64,000 nt of DNA from contig DAOUSN010000003.1 in assembly GCA_030627205.1 (NCBI GenBank), positions 34,343 to 98,342 on the forward strand. Direction: 5' to 3'. Within the stretch, counting starts at the first letter, position 1, and the number at the start of each line of letters is the position of its first letter. The translations under genes and the position numbers were made by a program. Of this stretch, positions 10,963 through 20,973 are shown piece after piece. A model generated the notes under the pieces. That model made no database searches. It was not told the origin of the DNA and saw only the letters and a program-made list of their open reading frames with translations. This DNA is from Methylococcaceae bacterium (GTDB taxonomy: Bacteria > Pseudomonadota > Gammaproteobacteria > Methylococcales > Methylomonadaceae).

Positions 10963-12216
10963 TTATTCATAAACAGGAAACCTTGAGCAAAGTATGCTAA
11001 CTTTTTCTCGTACTGCTGAAATCACCTGTTCATCTTCAATATTCTCCATAACATCACACATTAAATTTACAATTTCTATCATTTGCTTTTCTTTAAATCC
11101 ACGTGAAGTCGGTGCAGGTGTGCCTACGCGAATACCACTAGTAATAAAAGGGGATTGTGGGTCATTAGGTACAGCATTTTTATTAACGGTAATATGTGCT
11201 TTATTTAACGCTTCATCAGCTTCTTTCCCAGTAATACCTTTAGAAATTAAAGAAACTAGCATTAAATGATTATCTGTTCCTCCTGAAACAACATCAAAGC
11301 CACGAAGTATAAATATTTTTGCCATAGCTTGTGCATTTTTAATCACTTGTTGCTGATAAATTTTAAACTCAGGTTCTAATGCTTCTTTAAATGCCACCGC
11401 TTTCGCAGCAATAACGTGCATTAAAGGCCCGCCTTGAATGCCAGGAAAAATATTGGAATTAAATTTTTTCTCCAATTCAGGATTACTTTTACATAAAATT
11501 AAACCGCCACGAGGGCCGCGTAATGATTTATGGGTGGTGCTAGTTACTACATCTGCAATCGGAACAGGATTAGGATAAAGTCCAGCGGCAACCAAACCTG
11601 CTACATGTGCCATATCAACAAATAAATACGCGCCTACTTTATCGGCTATATCACGAAAACGTTGCCAGTCCCAAATGCGTGAATAAGCCGAAAACCCTGC
11701 GATAATAATTTTTGGTTTATGTTTTAAAGCTAAGGTTTCAACTTGCTCATAATCAATGTCACCAGTATTAGGACTTAACCCATATTGTATTGAATTATAA
11801 ATTTTCCCAGAAAAATTAGGCTTTGCACCATGTGTTAAATGACCGCCATCAGCAAGACTTAATCCTAAAATAGTATCACCAGGCTTAATTAATGCCATAA
11901 AAACAGCCATGTTAGCTTGTGACCCTGAATGAGGTTGTACATTTGCATAATCAGCACCAAATAAATCTTTAGCACGGTTAATTGCAATCTGCTCTACTTT
12001 ATCTACAAACTCACAGCCACCATAATAACGCTTACCTGGATAACCTTCAGCATATTTATTAGTGAGTTGTGAGCCTTGAGCCTCTAAAATTCTTGGGCTA
12101 GTGTAATTTTCAGAAGCGATTAATTCAATATGGTCTTCTTGGCGTTGATGTTCTTCTGTTATCGCTTGAAACAATTCATCATCGAAACCTGCAATTGACA
12201 TGGACTTCTTAAACAT
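10963..12216 (-). CDS. glyA: Serine hydroxymethyltransferase
   Basis: [59 protein letters not shown] (PLP lysine). Confidence 0.97.
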   Translation of the reverse strand: MFKKSMSIAGFDDELFQAITEEHQRQEDHIELIASENYTSPRILEAQGSQLTNKYAEGYPGKRYYGGCEFVDKVEQIAINRAKDLFGADYANVQPHSGSQANMAVFMALIKPGDTILGLSLADGGHLTHGAKPNFSGKIYNSIQYGLSPNTGDIDYEQVETLALKHKPKIIIAGFSAYSRIWDWQRFRDIADKVGAYLFVDMAHVAGLVAAGLYPNPVPIADVVTSTTHKSLRGPRGGLILCKSNPELEKKFNSNIFPGIQGGPLMHVIAAKAVAFKEALEPEFKIYQQQVIKNAQAMAKIFILRGFDVVSGGTDNHLMLVSLISKGITGKEADEALNKAHITVNKNAVPNDPQSPFITSGIRVGTPAPTSRGFKEKQMIEIVNLMCDVMENIEDEQVISAVREKVSILCSRFPVYE

Positions 12217-12258
12217 TTATTTCTCCGTATGAGAGTCTAATGGGTTAAAGCTAATATT

Positions 12259-13116
12259 TTAGGCCATACTTTTTGCTAATTTAAAAATTAATTCAGCATC
12301 AAAGACCTGCCTATTATCTTCAAATAATTTTATAATACAGGCGCGATGCACAGCAAGCTTTAATGCACCAAAACCAAGAGATCCCCAAATAATTTTTCCG
12401 TGACGTTGCCTACCTTTATCTGTCATTTCTATGCCTCCAATCCCTAAAGGTGGAGTTGTATTGGCATCTGCTATTATTTTAATATTAGGGTTATTTTGCC
12501 AATGTTCAGGCTTTAATAATTCAATGCCTGATGCACCTGTTGCAAAAACAATTTCAGCATCTTCTACGGCTATAGCTCTTGCGTCACCATCTATAGCTTC
12601 AATAGCAGTTAATTCAATCTCAAAACGTTTATTCATTGCTAAACAGGATTTTTCTGCATAGACAATATTACGCGAAGTAATAGAGACATTTGCACCTTCT
12701 TTTGCCATCATGACTGCGGCTCTTTGACCAACAGGACCTGTTCCTGCCAAAATAACGACTTTTTTTCCTTTTAATTTTCCATGTGTTGCCAGTTTTGCAA
12801 CACCTGCGGCAGCTGTGGTATTACAGCCATTACAGTCTAGCATCACTGAAACTTGAAAACCTAAGAAAAAATGTTTTTGTACCGCTTTAAAAAGTGCTTC
12901 ACCCATTAATATATCACTCCCACCAATGAAAATAGCAGTATTTTTTTTATCTTTAGGTGCGCGAGTAAAAATTGTACCATCAATTAATGACGAAACATTT
13001 TCAGGTGTTAAACCACCGTAATTCATAACATGATCTGCGCCACCATCATAAGCGACAACAGTATCAAACGTTGATGGGTAGGGGTCGGTATCGAATTGGA
13101 ATAATAGTTTTTTCAT
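12259..13116 (-). CDS. mtdA: NAD(P)-dependent methylene-tetrahydromethanopterin/methylene-tetrahydrofolate dehydrogenase (MtdA type)
   Basis: MKKLLFQFDTDPYPSTFDTVVAYDGGADHV..., MLDCNGCNTTAAAGVA, GKKVVILAGTGPVGQRAA, PPLGIGGIE. The pattern fits MtdA better than MtdB. Confidence 0.85.
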   Translation of the reverse strand: MKKLLFQFDTDPYPSTFDTVVAYDGGADHVMNYGGLTPENVSSLIDGTIFTRAPKDKKNTAIFIGGSDILMGEALFKAVQKHFFLGFQVSVMLDCNGCNTTAAAGVAKLATHGKLKGKKVVILAGTGPVGQRAAVMMAKEGANVSITSRNIVYAEKSCLAMNKRFEIELTAIEAIDGDARAIAVEDAEIVFATGASGIELLKPEHWQNNPNIKIIADANTTPPLGIGGIEMTDKGRQRHGKIIWGSLGFGALKLAVHRACIIKLFEDNRQVFDAELIFKLAKSMA

Positions 13117-13218
13117 AACCTGAGGTGGTAATTTATTATGTATTATGAATGCTTAAATACAATTTAAAAATGGGTTATTGTAACGTATAAATTTAACTTT
13201 TCATGATTTTATCTTTTA

Positions 13219-14859
13219 CTAACCAAAATTGAGTTTGGCTTCTAAATCATTGCGTGAATCTGCATTTGCTAAGGCTTCGTCTAAACTTATTTTATCGGCT
13301 TTGAACAAATCAAATAAGGCGTCATCAAAAGTTTTCATCCCTTTAGTCCCACTGCTTGCCATAGCATCCTTAATTTCATTTAATTCACCTTTGAGAATAA
13401 GCGTGGAAATATGCGGGGTATTAATCATATTTTCAATAGCCGCACAACGTCCTCCTGTTTTTGTTTTTACCAAACGCTGAGAAACCACCGCATTTAAATT
13501 GCCTGCAATATCCATAAACAATTGTTTATGTCGGGATTGAGGAAACATATTGACGATTCGTTCCATAGCTTGATTGGCATTATTGGCGTGCATGGTTGAA
13601 ATACATAAATGCCCGGTATTCGCCAACTCTAATCCTGCTTCCATCGTTTCATCATCACGAATTTCACCAATCAAAATAACATCAGGAGCTTCACGTAGAG
13701 AAGCTTTTAACGCTTTCGCATACGATGCGGTATCAACCCCTACTTCCCGTTGATTCACAATCGACATTAAATTAGGATGTGAAAATTCAACAGGATCTTC
13801 AATGGTTAAAATATGACCTGGAGAATTAGCATTACGGTGATTAATCATCGCGGCTAAGGTGGTAGATTTTCCTGATCCTGTCCCACCGACCATTAATAAT
13901 AATCCCCGTTTTGCCATAATTAACTCCGTTAATATAGGGGGTAAATTTAATTGCTCTGCCGTTGGAATTTCTGAGGGGATGAGACGCATCACTAACCCGA
14001 CGGTTCGGCGTTGATAAAACGCATTCGCTCGAAAACGCGCACTCCCATCAGGCATAGCAATCGCAAAATCTAAATCCTTCGTTCGTTCAAACTCTTCGAT
14101 TTGCTTATCATTCATAATACCTAATGTTCCAGAACGGGTCATTTCTGGCGTTAATAAATAATTATCTAAAGGAATAGCTGTGCCTGATACTTTAGCTTTT
14201 ACCTTTGAATCTACGGTTAAAAATAAATCAGAGCCATCAATTTCAATCATTTTTTTAAGATAATCTAAAACGTCTAGTTTACCTTCAGGGGCTTTTCCTA
14301 AAACTTCGTAAGAAACTGTTTTTTCTACAGGTTTAGTCGGTTTTTTTTCTTCTTCCTCTTCTTCTGGTGTTGACATGCCTAAATTTAAAAAACCATCTTC
14401 ATCTTCCTCTTCTTCCTCTTTTTTTTCTTTAACCGCAGGCTCTTCAGGCTTAACTTCAGCTTTAACGTCAGGCTTAGGCTTAACTTCAGGCTTAACTTCA
14501 GCTTTAACGTCAGGCTTAGGCTTAACTTCAGGCTTAACTTCAGGTTTAGGCTTAACTTCAGGTTTAGGGGTAACAATCATTTCTAAAACTTTGCTTTTGA
14601 TTGTTATTTGAAGCTTAAAATCATGCCCCTCTTCCATAATATACGTTGATTCCAACGATTTGTTTTTAATTAAAACTTGTTTTTCATCCGCTGTAATTAA
14701 AGTGAAAATAAATTTTTGAAGCGTTTTATTATCTAGTAAGTTTTTACTAAGATTTTTATTTTGACTAGCAATCTTTAAAAGAGGCGGAGAATTTGTTTTA
14801 AAAGTTAAACTTTCTCCTTTTTTTTCTAGCAGTAATTTTAAATAAGTCGTTATATCCAT
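13219..14859 (-). CDS. PilT/PilU-family type IV pilus retraction ATPase with extra N-terminal domain and charged repeat linker
   Basis: Walker A MVGGTGSGKSTTLAAMINHRN, LIGEIRDDETME, TGHLCISTMHANNANQAMERI. N-terminal extension plus a KPEVKPEVKPKPDVKAEVKPEV linker. Confidence 0.9.
   Translation of the reverse strand: MDITTYLKLLLEKKGESLTFKTNSPPLLKIASQNKNLSKNLLDNKTLQKFIFTLITADEKQVLIKNKSLESTYIMEEGHDFKLQITIKSKVLEMIVTPKPEVKPKPEVKPEVKPKPDVKAEVKPEVKPKPDVKAEVKPEEPAVKEKKEEEEEDEDGFLNLGMSTPEEEEEEKKPTKPVEKTVSYEVLGKAPEGKLDVLDYLKKMIEIDGSDLFLTVDSKVKAKVSGTAIPLDNYLLTPEMTRSGTLGIMNDKQIEEFERTKDLDFAIAMPDGSARFRANAFYQRRTVGLVMRLIPSEIPTAEQLNLPPILTELIMAKRGLLLMVGGTGSGKSTTLAAMINHRNANSPGHILTIEDPVEFSHPNLMSIVNQREVGVDTASYAKALKASLREAPDVILIGEIRDDETMEAGLELANTGHLCISTMHANNANQAMERIVNMFPQSRHKQLFMDIAGNLNAVVSQRLVKTKTGGRCAAIENMINTPHISTLILKGELNEIKDAMASSGTKGMKTFDDALFDLFKADKISLDEALANADSRNDLEAKLNFG
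14449..14572. repeat. 42-bp tandem repeat (14-aa KPEVKPKPDVKAEV-type unit) in the linker of the PilU-like gene
   Basis: CTTAACTTCAGCTTTAACGTCAGGCTTAGGCTTAACTTCAGG occurs twice in tandem (14449-14490, 14491-14532), followed by partial degenerate copies. Confidence 0.9.
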
Positions 14860-14931
14860 ATTTTAGGGGATTAGGTTAAGAAAGAAAAAAATTTATAATA
14901 ATTTAGACAGTTAAGAGATTAAACTACGCCA

Positions 14932-16074
14932 TCATTTGCCCTCTTCCTCGTCTTCCTTGGATTCAAGTGAAAAGCCCCCTGTATTTAAATCTCCCCCTTC
15001 ATCTAGTTTTATTGATAATCTTAATTCATTGGCAGAATCTGCATTTTTTAAAGCCTCTTCTTCACTAATTTTTCCTGCTTTAAAGAGATCAAATAAAGCT
15101 AAATCAAAGGTTTGCATCCCTAGTTCTTTTGATTTAGCCATGATTGGTTTAATTCCTCCAATATCCCCTTTGGCAATTAAATCTTGAATTAAAGGGGTAT
15201 TTAATAAAATCTCAATAGCCGCACAACGTCCTCCATCTATGGTTTTAATAAGTCGCTGTGAAATAATGGCACGCAAGTTGATGGCTAAATCTTGCATCAG
15301 TTTTAATTGAGTTTCTGTGGAAAAAAAACCTAAAATTCGATCAACCGCTTGGTTAGCATTATTCGCGTGAAGGGTTGCCATCGCTAAATGCCCAGTTTGA
15401 GCAAATTCCATGCCAAAATTCATGATTTCGGCATCTCGAATTTCTCCCAGTAAAATAACATCAGGGGCTTGACGCAAGGTATTATGAAGCGCGGACTCCC
15501 AGCTTTCAGTATCAACGCCGACTTCTCGCTGCATAACCACACAATTTTTATGGGGGTGAACGTATTCAATCGGGTCTTCAATGGTAATAATATGACCATA
15601 ACTAGTTGCATTACGATGGTCGATTAATGCAGCCATTGTGGTTGATTTACCTGAGCCTGTCCCCCCTACCATCACAATGAGTCCATTTTTTGCCATAATA
15701 ACATCTTTTAAAATAGGGGGAAGCCCTAATTTATCAAAATTAGGGACTTCGGCGGCAATGACCCGCATCACAACACCTTGACAACCCTGCTGTACAAAAG
15801 CATTGACTCGGTAACGGCCTAATCCTGGGGGGGCAACGGCAAAATTACACTCCTGAGTTTCTTCAAATTGTTTTAATTGCTTATCATTCATAATACATTG
15901 AGTAAATGATTTAGCATCTTCAGCGGTTAAAGGTTGTTTAGTAACAGGGGTCATTCTACCTTTAATTTTCATTGCAGGGGGAAACCCTGCGGTAATAAAT
16001 AAATCTGAACCATCTTTTGTGTGCATAGCTTTAAGTAACTTAAGCATGATTGCCATTGCCTTATCTCTTTCCAT
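14932..16074 (-). CDS. pilU: PilU-type twitching motility ATPase
   Basis: KDGSDLFITAGFPPAMKIKGRMTPV, GGTGSGKSTTMAALIDHRNA, LLGEIRDAEIM. The ATG at 16074 (MERDKAM) is preferred over the track start at 16179, which would overlap the divergent gene. Confidence 0.85.
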   Translation of the reverse strand: MERDKAMAIMLKLLKAMHTKDGSDLFITAGFPPAMKIKGRMTPVTKQPLTAEDAKSFTQCIMNDKQLKQFEETQECNFAVAPPGLGRYRVNAFVQQGCQGVVMRVIAAEVPNFDKLGLPPILKDVIMAKNGLIVMVGGTGSGKSTTMAALIDHRNATSYGHIITIEDPIEYVHPHKNCVVMQREVGVDTESWESALHNTLRQAPDVILLGEIRDAEIMNFGMEFAQTGHLAMATLHANNANQAVDRILGFFSTETQLKLMQDLAINLRAIISQRLIKTIDGGRCAAIEILLNTPLIQDLIAKGDIGGIKPIMAKSKELGMQTFDLALFDLFKAGKISEEEALKNADSANELRLSIKLDEGGDLNTGGFSLESKEDEEEGK

Positions 16075-16167
16075 TTTTGCCTCTTTATTTTTTAAATGTT
16101 GACCTGATAGTTTTATTTGAACGCATATAAGTGTATATAATACGCTCTTTTTTAAGTTTAAATCCAA

Positions 16168-17211
16168 ATGAGTAAACAAATAAAAGCAGTCGCATTGATT
16201 TCAGGCGGCTTAGATTCTATGCTTGCTGCACAAACAGTGATAGAACAAGGGGTTCATGTAGAAGGTATAAATTTTTTTACAGGTTTTTGTGTAGAAGGTC
16301 ATACGCATGCTATCCGAAAAAAAGATAAAGCGAAACCTAAACGTAATAATTCATTATGGGTTGCCGAACAATTGGGAATGAAGCTCCATATTGTTGATAT
16401 TATTGAAGAATATAAAGATGTTCTTATTAACCCCAAATATGGTTATGGGGCAAATATGAATCCTTGCTTAGATTGTAAAATTTTTATGGTCAATAAAGCT
16501 AAACAATGGATTCAAGAAAATGATTTTGATTTTATTATTACAGGAGAAGTAATGGGGCAACGACCTATGTCTCAACGCAAAGAAACCATGCCTGTAGTAG
16601 CGAGAGAATCAGGGGCTGATGATTTGTTATTACGTCCTTTATGTGCTAAAAATTTACCGATAACAAAACCTGAACGAGAAGGGTGGGTTAATCGTGAGTT
16701 ACTTCATGATTTTAGTGGTCGTTCACGTAAACCACAAATGGCATTAGCGGATGAATTTGGTTTTGAAGATTATGCCCAACCTGCGGGTGGTTGTTGTTTT
16801 TTGACGGATAAATCTTATTCTAAAAAATTAGTCGATTTGTGGGAAACACGGGGAGATAAAGACTACGATTTAGATGATGTGATGCTATTAAAAGTAGGGC
16901 GACATATTCGTCCTAATCCTCGTTTTAAAATTATGGTGGCGCGTGAAGAAGGAGAAGCACGTTTTATGACAGGGTATAAAAAAACCTTTATTAATATGAA
17001 TTGTAGTACACATCGAGGCCCTTTAGCTCTGTTAGTCGGTGAACCTAATGAAGAAGATATAAAATTAGCCGCCAAAATTTTGGCACGTTATGGACAAGGG
17101 CGTGAAGCGCAAGAAGTGGGCGTGGAAGTTCGCTTATTAAATGGCGAAATACAGCAAATTAATATCAAACCTTTATTAGTCACTGAAATTCCACAGGCGT
17201 GGTTTATATGA
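16168..17211 (+). CDS. MnmA/ThiI-like PP-loop (adenine-nucleotide alpha hydrolase) protein, putative thiolation enzyme
   Basis: PP-loop ALISGGLDSMLAAQ, NPCLDCKIFM, AGGCCFLTD cysteine motifs. Not a canonical MnmA. Confidence 0.7.
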   Translation: MSKQIKAVALISGGLDSMLAAQTVIEQGVHVEGINFFTGFCVEGHTHAIRKKDKAKPKRNNSLWVAEQLGMKLHIVDIIEEYKDVLINPKYGYGANMNPCLDCKIFMVNKAKQWIQENDFDFIITGEVMGQRPMSQRKETMPVVARESGADDLLLRPLCAKNLPITKPEREGWVNRELLHDFSGRSRKPQMALADEFGFEDYAQPAGGCCFLTDKSYSKKLVDLWETRGDKDYDLDDVMLLKVGRHIRPNPRFKIMVAREEGEARFMTGYKKTFINMNCSTHRGPLALLVGEPNEEDIKLAAKILARYGQGREAQEVGVEVRLLNGEIQQINIKPLLVTEIPQAWFI

Positions 17212-17435
17212 GTTTATATACTTTGGATGCACGACGTTTATTATGCCCATTGCCTGTCATCCGTACTCAAGATAAAATCAAACAATTACAAGTTGGCGAT
17301 GAATTAGAGGTGACTTCAACCGATCCCGGGGTGATGCAAGATATTCCAACGTGGTGCAGTATTAATGGGCATAAAGTTTTAGAAACTCAACAGCAAAATA
17401 ATGATTATATTATTCGATTGCAAGTAGGTGAATAG
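17199..17435 (+). CDS. TusA/SirA-family sulfur carrier protein
   Basis: LDARRLLCPLPVIRTQDKIKQLQVGDELEVTSTDPGVMQDIPTWC: CPxP motif of the TusA family. Overlaps the upstream gene. Confidence 0.9.
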   Translation: MVYMSLYTLDARRLLCPLPVIRTQDKIKQLQVGDELEVTSTDPGVMQDIPTWCSINGHKVLETQQQNNDYIIRLQVGE

Positions 17436-18583
17436 TGGCAGAGCCATTTAATGCGGATGAAATTACAAAATTAAAAACACAGGTAACTTTTGTTGCAATG
17501 TGGATTAATGTTTTTTTAACACTCATAAAAATTAGTATGGGGATTATTGGACAATCAACGGCTTTAATTGCCGATGGAATTCATTCATTTTCAGATTTAG
17601 CCAGTGATTTATTAGTTTTAATTGCGATTAAATTAGGTTCTAGGGAAGCTGATTATGAGCATCCTTATGGGCATAAACGTTTTGAGACTTTAGCAACGGT
17701 AATTTTAGGGGGTGGACTCGTATTAATTGCCAGCGGTATAGCTTGGGACGGTGTTCAAAGGTTATTAGATCCTAAAAGCCTGTCCGTTCCAAATAGTGAT
17801 ACCTTGGGTATTGCCGCTATTTCAATATTAGCTAATGAATGGCTTTATCATTACACTAAACGGATAGGTATTTTAACACGGTCTAAATTATTGATGGCTA
17901 ATGCTTGGCATCATCGCAGTGATGCTATTTCCTCGGTTATTGTTTTATTAGGGATTGGGGCAGTATTACTGGGTTATCCTTTTGCTGATACAGTCGCTGC
18001 TATTTTTGTCGCCTTAATGGTGGGTAAAATTGGGCTACATTTAATTTTAGAAAGCATTAAAGAGTTGGTTGATACCTCATTATCAGAAGATATGGTTCAA
18101 GAAATTCGCCGTGAAATTAAAATGACCGATGGAGTACAGGGTATTCATTTATTACGAACACGGCAAATGGGCGAAGATGCTTATATTGATGCTCATATTG
18201 TGGTGGATGCTAGAATTAGTGTTTCTGAAGGTCATGTTATCGGTGATAAAGTGAGAAAAAATTTAACTGATAATTTTGATGATATTGTTGATGTTTTAGT
18301 GCATATTGATCCAGAAGATGATGAATTTGAGCATCATGCTAAAACGTTATTATCACGAAAAATTTTAACTGATTTAATAGCACAATCGTTAGGAGAGGAG
18401 TTATATAAATATGTTGAATCAATAAATATTCATTATTTGAATGAGAAAATTGAAATCGAAATTATTATTCCTCAAATGCTGTTATCTGACATTAAACAAA
18501 TTACTTATGTAAATAGACAATGTAATTCATTGGTAAAAGCTCATGAAAGTATTGCTAAAATTAATTTATTTTTAAAGGTATAA
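17435..18583 (+). CDS. Cation diffusion facilitator (FieF-like) transporter
   Basis: STALIADGIHSFSDLASDLLVLIAIKLGSREADYEHPYGHKRFET; NAWHHRSDAISSVIVLLG. Confidence 0.9.
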   Translation: MAEPFNADEITKLKTQVTFVAMWINVFLTLIKISMGIIGQSTALIADGIHSFSDLASDLLVLIAIKLGSREADYEHPYGHKRFETLATVILGGGLVLIASGIAWDGVQRLLDPKSLSVPNSDTLGIAAISILANEWLYHYTKRIGILTRSKLLMANAWHHRSDAISSVIVLLGIGAVLLGYPFADTVAAIFVALMVGKIGLHLILESIKELVDTSLSEDMVQEIRREIKMTDGVQGIHLLRTRQMGEDAYIDAHIVVDARISVSEGHVIGDKVRKNLTDNFDDIVDVLVHIDPEDDEFEHHAKTLLSRKILTDLIAQSLGEELYKYVESINIHYLNEKIEIEIIIPQMLLSDIKQITYVNRQCNSLVKAHESIAKINLFLKV

Positions 18584-18588
18584 ATAAA

Positions 18589-19803
18589 ATGGCTGTTAAT
18601 CAACCTCCGTTTCCAAAAATGAACCCTGTCGCTGGAATTTCTCTTGGCACGACTAATGCTGGGATTAAACAAACTGAACGTGATGATTTATTGATTATGG
18701 AAATGGTTGAAGGCGGAAGTTGTGCCGCTGTTTTTACTCAAAATGCCTTTTGTGCCGCTCCAGTTCATATTGCTAAATCCCATTTGGGAAAAAATCCTCG
18801 TTGGTTAGTGATTAATTCAGGGAATGCAAATGCAGGAACAGGGCAACAAGGAATGGATGATGCTTTAAAGAGTTGCATTAGCATTGCCCAACTTATGCAA
18901 GGAGAAAGTTCACAAGTTTTACCTTTTTCCACAGGAGTTATTGGAGAAAACTTGCCGATTCAAAAAATGACGGCGGTATTTCCTAATGCAATTGAAAAAT
19001 TAGATGAAACAAATTGGCAGCAAGCGGCTACGTCAATTATGACCACCGATACTTTTGCTAAAGGAGCCTCTAAAGTCATTGATTTAAAGGGAGAAAAAAT
19101 CACCATTACAGGGATTTCCAAAGGGGCTGGAATGATACACCCTAATATGGCAACGATGTTAGGTTTTATTGCAACAGATGCTAAAATCTCACAATCTTTA
19201 TTACAAAACTGTTTATTTCATGCGGTCGAACACTCGTTTAATCGGATTACTATTGATGGAGATACCTCAACCAATGATGCTTGTGTTTTAATGGCAAGTG
19301 GGTGTTCTAAAGTGGCTGAAATTACAGCGGATAGTAAGAGTTATTCAGTTTTTTCAAATGCAATAGAAAGTGTTTGTAAATCATTAGCTGAGGCAATTGT
19401 TAGCGATGGAGAGGGCGCGACTAAATTTATTCGTATCAAGATTGAGCAAGCATTCAATCAAGAGGAAGCTATTATGGTTGGTAAAACTATCGCCCATTCT
19501 CCCCTAGTAAAAACAGCTTTTTTCGCGAGTGATCCTAATTGGGGACGAATTTTAGCCGCTGTGGGTCGATCTGAGATTAAAAATCTTAATGTGGAAAAAA
19601 TTGAAATTTATTTAGATGAGGTTTGTATTGTTAAAAAAGGCTGTCGTGCAACAAGTTATAGTGAATCGGCAGGGCAAGTAGTGATGGATAAAAATGAAAT
19701 TACGGTGACGGTTAAATTAGGTCGAGGGGATGTTAAAGAAGAAATAATAACGTGTGATTTATCGTATGATTATGTGAAAATTAACGCAGAGTATAGAACT
19801 TAG
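18589..19803 (+). CDS. argJ: Bifunctional glutamate N-acetyltransferase/amino-acid acetyltransferase
   Basis: GKGAGMIHPNMATMLGF-type ArgJ cleavage region (ISKGAGMIHPNMATMLGFIATDA); SDPNWGRILAAVGRS. Confidence 0.95.
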   Translation: MAVNQPPFPKMNPVAGISLGTTNAGIKQTERDDLLIMEMVEGGSCAAVFTQNAFCAAPVHIAKSHLGKNPRWLVINSGNANAGTGQQGMDDALKSCISIAQLMQGESSQVLPFSTGVIGENLPIQKMTAVFPNAIEKLDETNWQQAATSIMTTDTFAKGASKVIDLKGEKITITGISKGAGMIHPNMATMLGFIATDAKISQSLLQNCLFHAVEHSFNRITIDGDTSTNDACVLMASGCSKVAEITADSKSYSVFSNAIESVCKSLAEAIVSDGEGATKFIRIKIEQAFNQEEAIMVGKTIAHSPLVKTAFFASDPNWGRILAAVGRSEIKNLNVEKIEIYLDEVCIVKKGCRATSYSESAGQVVMDKNEITVTVKLGRGDVKEEIITCDLSYDYVKINAEYRT

Positions 19804-20076
19804 CCATAGTAAATTAATAAAGTTGTAATTTTTATACCTAAGATTCAGTTAAAACAAAGAAGTTTACCGTAAGCACTTAAATCATTTAGCTCTATGTAAC
19901 CTGAATTCGGGATAATAAAAATAGGTAACCTTTTTTTAAAAATGCAAAAATATGATGTGTTAAATTATAGGATAAGTTGAGGTATAAGCGTATCTTTCAA
20001 GTGAGATAACATAAATGCTGCACCTTTGTGGGCTTGCTTTCAAATTAACTAACACCTTAATTAACAAGGATAAAAA

Positions 20077-20973
20077 ATGAGCTTAATGATAAAAGATAAA
20101 TACATCGACCCCTTTACCGATTTTGGATTTAAACATATTTTTGGAAAAGAAGAAAATAAACGCTTTCTAATTAGTTTCTTAAATGATTTATTAGAATTAA
20201 AGTATAAAATTGTCGATATTAGTTATCGAAACCTAGAAAAATTAGGTTTAAGTATTATTGATAGAAAAGCAATATTTGATGTGTATTGTACCGATGAAAA
20301 AAATAATAACTTTATTGTAGAATTACAACGTTCACAACAAAAGTATTTTAAAGATAGAAGTATTTATTACACCTCCTTTCCCATTCAAGAACAATCTAAA
20401 AAAGGCGCCTGGGATTATCGATTGACAAAAATATATTTCATAGGGATTCTTGAATTTACCTTTGATGACATGCGCCTCAAAAAAGATCAAAATAATGAAG
20501 ACTATTTAACCAAAGTACAATTACTTGATTGTAAAGATAAGTCCGTTTTTTACGATAAACTGACCTATTATTATTTAGAAATGCCTAAATTTAGAAAAAA
20601 AGAAGAAGACTTAGCGACCCATTTAGATTATTGGTTGTATTACTTAAATAATTTAGCCAGTACAACAGAAATTCCAGACGTATTAAAAAAAGATGAGTTA
20701 TTACAAGAAGCCTTTGAGGTTGTTGAATTTATAGCACTAGGTAAAGATGAGAAATTTTCTTATCAGCAAGATGTAAAAGCACGTTGGGATAATAAAGCCT
20801 GCTTAGATTTTGCAACTGAAACAGGCTTTGAAAAAGGAATAGAAAAAGGAATAGAAAAAGGGTTAAATAAAATTGTAAAAGCGATGATAAAAAAAGGGCT
20901 GGATTTAGCTTTAATTTCTGAAATAACAGGAACTTCTATGGAGAATTTACAAATGCTAATTACTAAATTATAG
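20077..20973 (+). CDS. Rpn-family PD-(D/E)XK nuclease / putative transposase-like protein
   Basis: IDPFTDFGFKHIFGKEENKRFLISFLNDLL; VELQRSQQKYFKDRSIYYTS; C-terminal GFEKGIEKGIEKGL repeats. Confidence 0.85.
   Translation: MSLMIKDKYIDPFTDFGFKHIFGKEENKRFLISFLNDLLELKYKIVDISYRNLEKLGLSIIDRKAIFDVYCTDEKNNNFIVELQRSQQKYFKDRSIYYTSFPIQEQSKKGAWDYRLTKIYFIGILEFTFDDMRLKKDQNNEDYLTKVQLLDCKDKSVFYDKLTYYYLEMPKFRKKEEDLATHLDYWLYYLNNLASTTEIPDVLKKDELLQEAFEVVEFIALGKDEKFSYQQDVKARWDNKACLDFATETGFEKGIEKGIEKGLNKIVKAMIKKGLDLALISEITGTSMENLQMLITKL

Noticed and set aside
12259-13116. Possible MtdB assignment
   Set aside because: The N-terminal KKLLFQFDTD...STFDTVVAYDGGADH and NGCNTTAAAGVA motifs fit MtdA better; cofactor use would need biochemical testing.
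14375-14611. Low-complexity ORFs (SSSSSSS...LTSGLGLTSGL and LKLSLNLKLSL) over the linker repeat
   Set aside because: Alternative-frame readings of the PilU-like linker repeat, not genes.
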